Origin: Candidatus Wallbacteria bacterium
Lineage (GTDB): Bacteria; Muiribacteriota; UBA6191; JACPRK01
Assembly (NCBI GenBank): GCA_016199905.1
Contig: JACQFU010000420.1
Location: 1 to 15,145, forward strand
Direction: 5' to 3'
Length of the DNA: 15,145 nt
Shown here: positions 13,419-15,145 of the stretch, piece by piece
Layout of the letters: the number at the start of each line of letters is the position of its first letter
Numbering within the stretch: position 1 is the stretch's first letter
Program-made: the position numbers and the translations under genes
Notes under the pieces: model-generated
What the model was told of the DNA's origin: nothing
The model's input: only the letters and a program-made list of their open reading frames with translations
Databases searched by the model: none

Positions 13419-14471
13419 ATGGACCCCACCGCAACAGAAGCCGCGAAGGTCGACAACGCCATCGCGTACATCCAGTCGGCCGGCTTTACCTTCTCCGACG
13501 AGATGGTGAAGAACTACTACATCTGTCTCAAGACGAAGCCCTTCGTCATCCTGGCAGGTATGTCGGGCACGGGCAAGACCCAGGTGTCGCGCCTGTTCTC
13601 CAAGGCCGTCGGCGCCCACTACTCGCTCATCAGCGTCAGCAGCTCTTGGGTGTCGGACATGGACCTGCTCGGCTACTGGGACAAGGACCGTCAGACCTTC
13701 GTCGAGACCAAGTTCGTTCAGGTGCTGCGGGCCGCCCTGCTGGCGTACAAGAAGGGGGCGAAGGACCTCTTCTTCATCTGCCTCGACGAAATGAACCTGG
13801 CGCGGGTCGAGCGCTACTTCGCCAAGTTCCTCTCGGCGATGGAAGGCCTCTACGTGGAGGACCGCAAGATCATCCTCGACGGCACGGGCGAAGTGCTCTA
13901 CTGGCCCCCCAACCTCTTCTTCGTCGGCACCGTGAACATGGACGAGACCACCTACACCTTCAGCGACAAGGTGCTCGACCGCGCCAATTCCATCGAGTTC
14001 ACCCTGAGCGTGGACGACCTGTTCAACGAGTCGGTCAAGAGCCTCCCGCCCGATCCGCTCCCGCTCACTTTCCAGGAGCTGATGTCCTACCGCCGGGACC
14101 TGACGCACCCGGAGCTGCGCGAGATATCCAAGCGCTGGCGCGGCGAGCTGGTAGCCATCTGGAAGATGCTGGAGCCCTACAACTTCCAGTTCGGGTTCCG
14201 TATTCGGGACGAGATCGAGCTCTACATCCTCAACGCCCAAGGCCTCCTGGACGAGCGCACCGCCTTCGATCTCCAGGTCAAGCAGAAGATCCTGCCCAAG
14301 ATCGTCGGCCGCGGCGACTCGCTGAAGATGCTGCTGATGAAGCTGCAGGACTACTTCGCCGATCGCAAGCTGAAATACTCCGTCCGGAAGGTCGAGGAGA
14401 TGAAGCGCCGCCTCATCCTCGACGACTTCACGGGCTATTACCCCGGCCAGAAGGCGCGCCAGGCCGTTTAG
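13419..14471 (+). CDS. McrB-like AAA+ NTPase
   Basis: The 350-aa product carries a McrB-type AAA+ domain. Walker A is LAGMSGTGKT (residues 45-54), Walker B is LFFICLDEMNLARVERYFAKF (Asp123, Glu124), sensor 1 is FVGTVNMDETT (Asn173), and FSDKVLDRAN holds a likely arginine finger (Arg188). The phrase DEMNLARVE...FxxFLSAME with VNMDET is characteristic of the McrB branch, in which the motor couples NTP hydrolysis to a partner nuclease such as McrC. Neither an N-terminal DNA-binding domain nor a nuclease is fused, and no mcrC follows: the next gene is an L,D-transpeptidase. It starts 3 nt after the 88-aa gene and ends in TAG. The role could be restriction-like defence or a different remodelling job with the MBL and small proteins. 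Confidence 0.82.
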   Translation: MDPTATEAAKVDNAIAYIQSAGFTFSDEMVKNYYICLKTKPFVILAGMSGTGKTQVSRLFSKAVGAHYSLISVSSSWVSDMDLLGYWDKDRQTFVETKFVQVLRAALLAYKKGAKDLFFICLDEMNLARVERYFAKFLSAMEGLYVEDRKIILDGTGEVLYWPPNLFFVGTVNMDETTYTFSDKVLDRANSIEFTLSVDDLFNESVKSLPPDPLPLTFQELMSYRRDLTHPELREISKRWRGELVAIWKMLEPYNFQFGFRIRDEIELYILNAQGLLDERTAFDLQVKQKILPKIVGRGDSLKMLLMKLQDYFADRKLKYSVRKVEEMKRRLILDDFTGYYPGQKARQAV

Positions 14472-14475
14472 AAGC

Positions 14476-14497
14476 CGGGGAGCTTCTCCCTCCGGGG
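14476..14497 (+). terminator. Imperfect hairpin after the McrB-like gene
   Basis: CCGG and GGAG pair with CTCC and CCGG around a CTT loop, with a 2-nt CT bulge, starting 4 nt after the TAG. There is no U-tract. It could separate this operon from the L,D-transpeptidase gene; weak evidence. Confidence 0.3.
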
Positions 14498-14521
14498 AAT
14501 CAGGCCGATCATGGAAGGAAG

Positions 14522-15145
14522 ATGCTCCGCCATGCGTGGGTTCCTCTTCTGCTCGCTGCGGTCGCGGCGCAGGTCTGGGCCCGTCCCTTCGCTTTCCGCC
14601 AGCCGGTCCACGACCTGATTCACGAGCAAAAAGCGCCGGTCGTGGTCATCAACGTGCCGGCGCGCATGCTGAGGGCCTATGCCGAAGGAAAGCTCGTCTT
14701 CCAGTGCCCGGCCGCCGTCGGCCGCCACCAGTACCCGGGCGTCGAGGAGAACACCAGAACTCGTCTGGGCAGCTACAGGATCGAGGCCTGGACCACCGGC
14801 TACTCCACCAAGGAGCACCCGATTCCGTGGACTCGCAACCAGTGGCAGGGCGCCTTCGGCATCCACACGGCGCTCCTGGGCGACGACGCCCTCTACCAGC
14901 ATCTGCACGGCACGGTCGGCCCCGCGGAGTTGGGCGACTGGATCATCAACCGCACTCCTCCCCGCGACCGCCGCCCAGACGAGGACGAGCGGGCGTACCG
15001 GAGCTACCTTCAGCAGTTAGAGTACGGTCTTTCCCACGGCTGCGTGCGAGTCTCCAACGAGAACATCACGCGCCTGCGCCGCTTCTGTCCGATCGGCACT
15101 CGCGTCCACACGATCTACTGTCTGCTCGAGCGATTCGACGCCGCC
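14522..15145 (+). CDS. L,D-transpeptidase (YkuD domain), 3' end outside window
   Basis: The frame is open for 208 codons to the window edge. An N-terminal signal peptide (MLRHAWVPLLLAAVAAQVWA) is followed by a YkuD domain: VVVINVPARMLRAYAEGKLVF, the PAAVGR strand, GAFGIHTALLG, an HG at 129-130 (QHLHGTVG) and the catalytic SHGCVRVSNENI (His172, Cys174). These enzymes cross-link peptidoglycan between two meso-diaminopimelate residues (3-3 links) or attach proteins to it, in the periplasm, and are inhibited by carbapenems rather than most penicillins. ATG 14522 has GGAAGGAAG immediately upstream. Only a few C-terminal residues should be missing unless another domain follows. Confidence 0.88.
   Translation, partial: MLRHAWVPLLLAAVAAQVWARPFAFRQPVHDLIHEQKAPVVVINVPARMLRAYAEGKLVFQCPAAVGRHQYPGVEENTRTRLGSYRIEAWTTGYSTKEHPIPWTRNQWQGAFGIHTALLGDDALYQHLHGTVGPAELGDWIINRTPPRDRRPDEDERAYRSYLQQLEYGLSHGCVRVSNENITRLRRFCPIGTRVHTIYCLLERFDAA

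Noticed and set aside
12933..14240. 435-codon open frame on the minus strand
   Set aside because: It is the shadow of the MBL, 88-aa and McrB-like genes; Val/Glu/Leu-rich with no motifs.

Overview
This is a high-GC window (mostly G/C at third codon positions) from a Gram-negative-type bacterium. It has FtsZ, which canonical Planctomycetes lack, together with a planctomycete-style (PSCyt1-like) cytochrome region. Acidobacteriota or another little-cultured high-GC phylum would fit, but the sequence alone does not settle the taxonomy. The window looks like chromosomal backbone: no IS elements, CRISPR arrays, tRNA or rRNA genes were seen.

Layout. 1-989 (+): the end of a membrane protein gene, start-stop coupled to a GT2 glycosyltransferase. 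1001-1800 (+): a strong sigma70-type promoter and an exported Pro-rich c-type cytochrome-like protein. 1852-3008 (+): ftsZ, missing about 39 codons and frameshifted, followed by a strong hairpin. 3068-4756 (+): a multi-TM GT-C (PMT/ArnT-like) glycosyltransferase. 4791-6117 (-): a HEAT-like membrane-anchored protein and a DTW-domain tRNA modification enzyme. 6233-7033 (-): an exported protein of unknown function. 7034-7704: a 671-bp region between divergent genes, holding a promoter/terminator pair (a candidate ~85-nt RNA or attenuated leader), phased repeats and hairpins. 7705-9384 (+): a GlcD/DLD-type FAD oxidoreductase. 9388-12220 (-): an accD-accA-sigma factor operon in which accA has an in-frame amber codon. 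12334-14471 (+): a tight MBL hydrolase / 88-aa protein / McrB-like AAA+ operon. 14522-end (+): an L,D-transpeptidase, cut by the window edge.

Much of the window concerns the cell envelope: division (FtsZ), glycan transfer (GT2, GT-C), fatty-acid precursor supply (AccD/AccA) and peptidoglycan cross-linking (L,D-transpeptidase). The sigma factor sits 30 nt behind accA and is probably co-transcribed with it.

The most striking observations are two normally essential genes (ftsZ, accA) that are broken as written; an accD leader in which a perfect hairpin sits between a consensus Shine-Dalgarno and the start codon; the candidate small RNA/attenuator at 7298-7417; a cytochrome whose PSCyt1 half-motifs occur in swapped order; and an McrB-like ATPase without McrC next to an MBL hydrolase and an unrecognised small protein.
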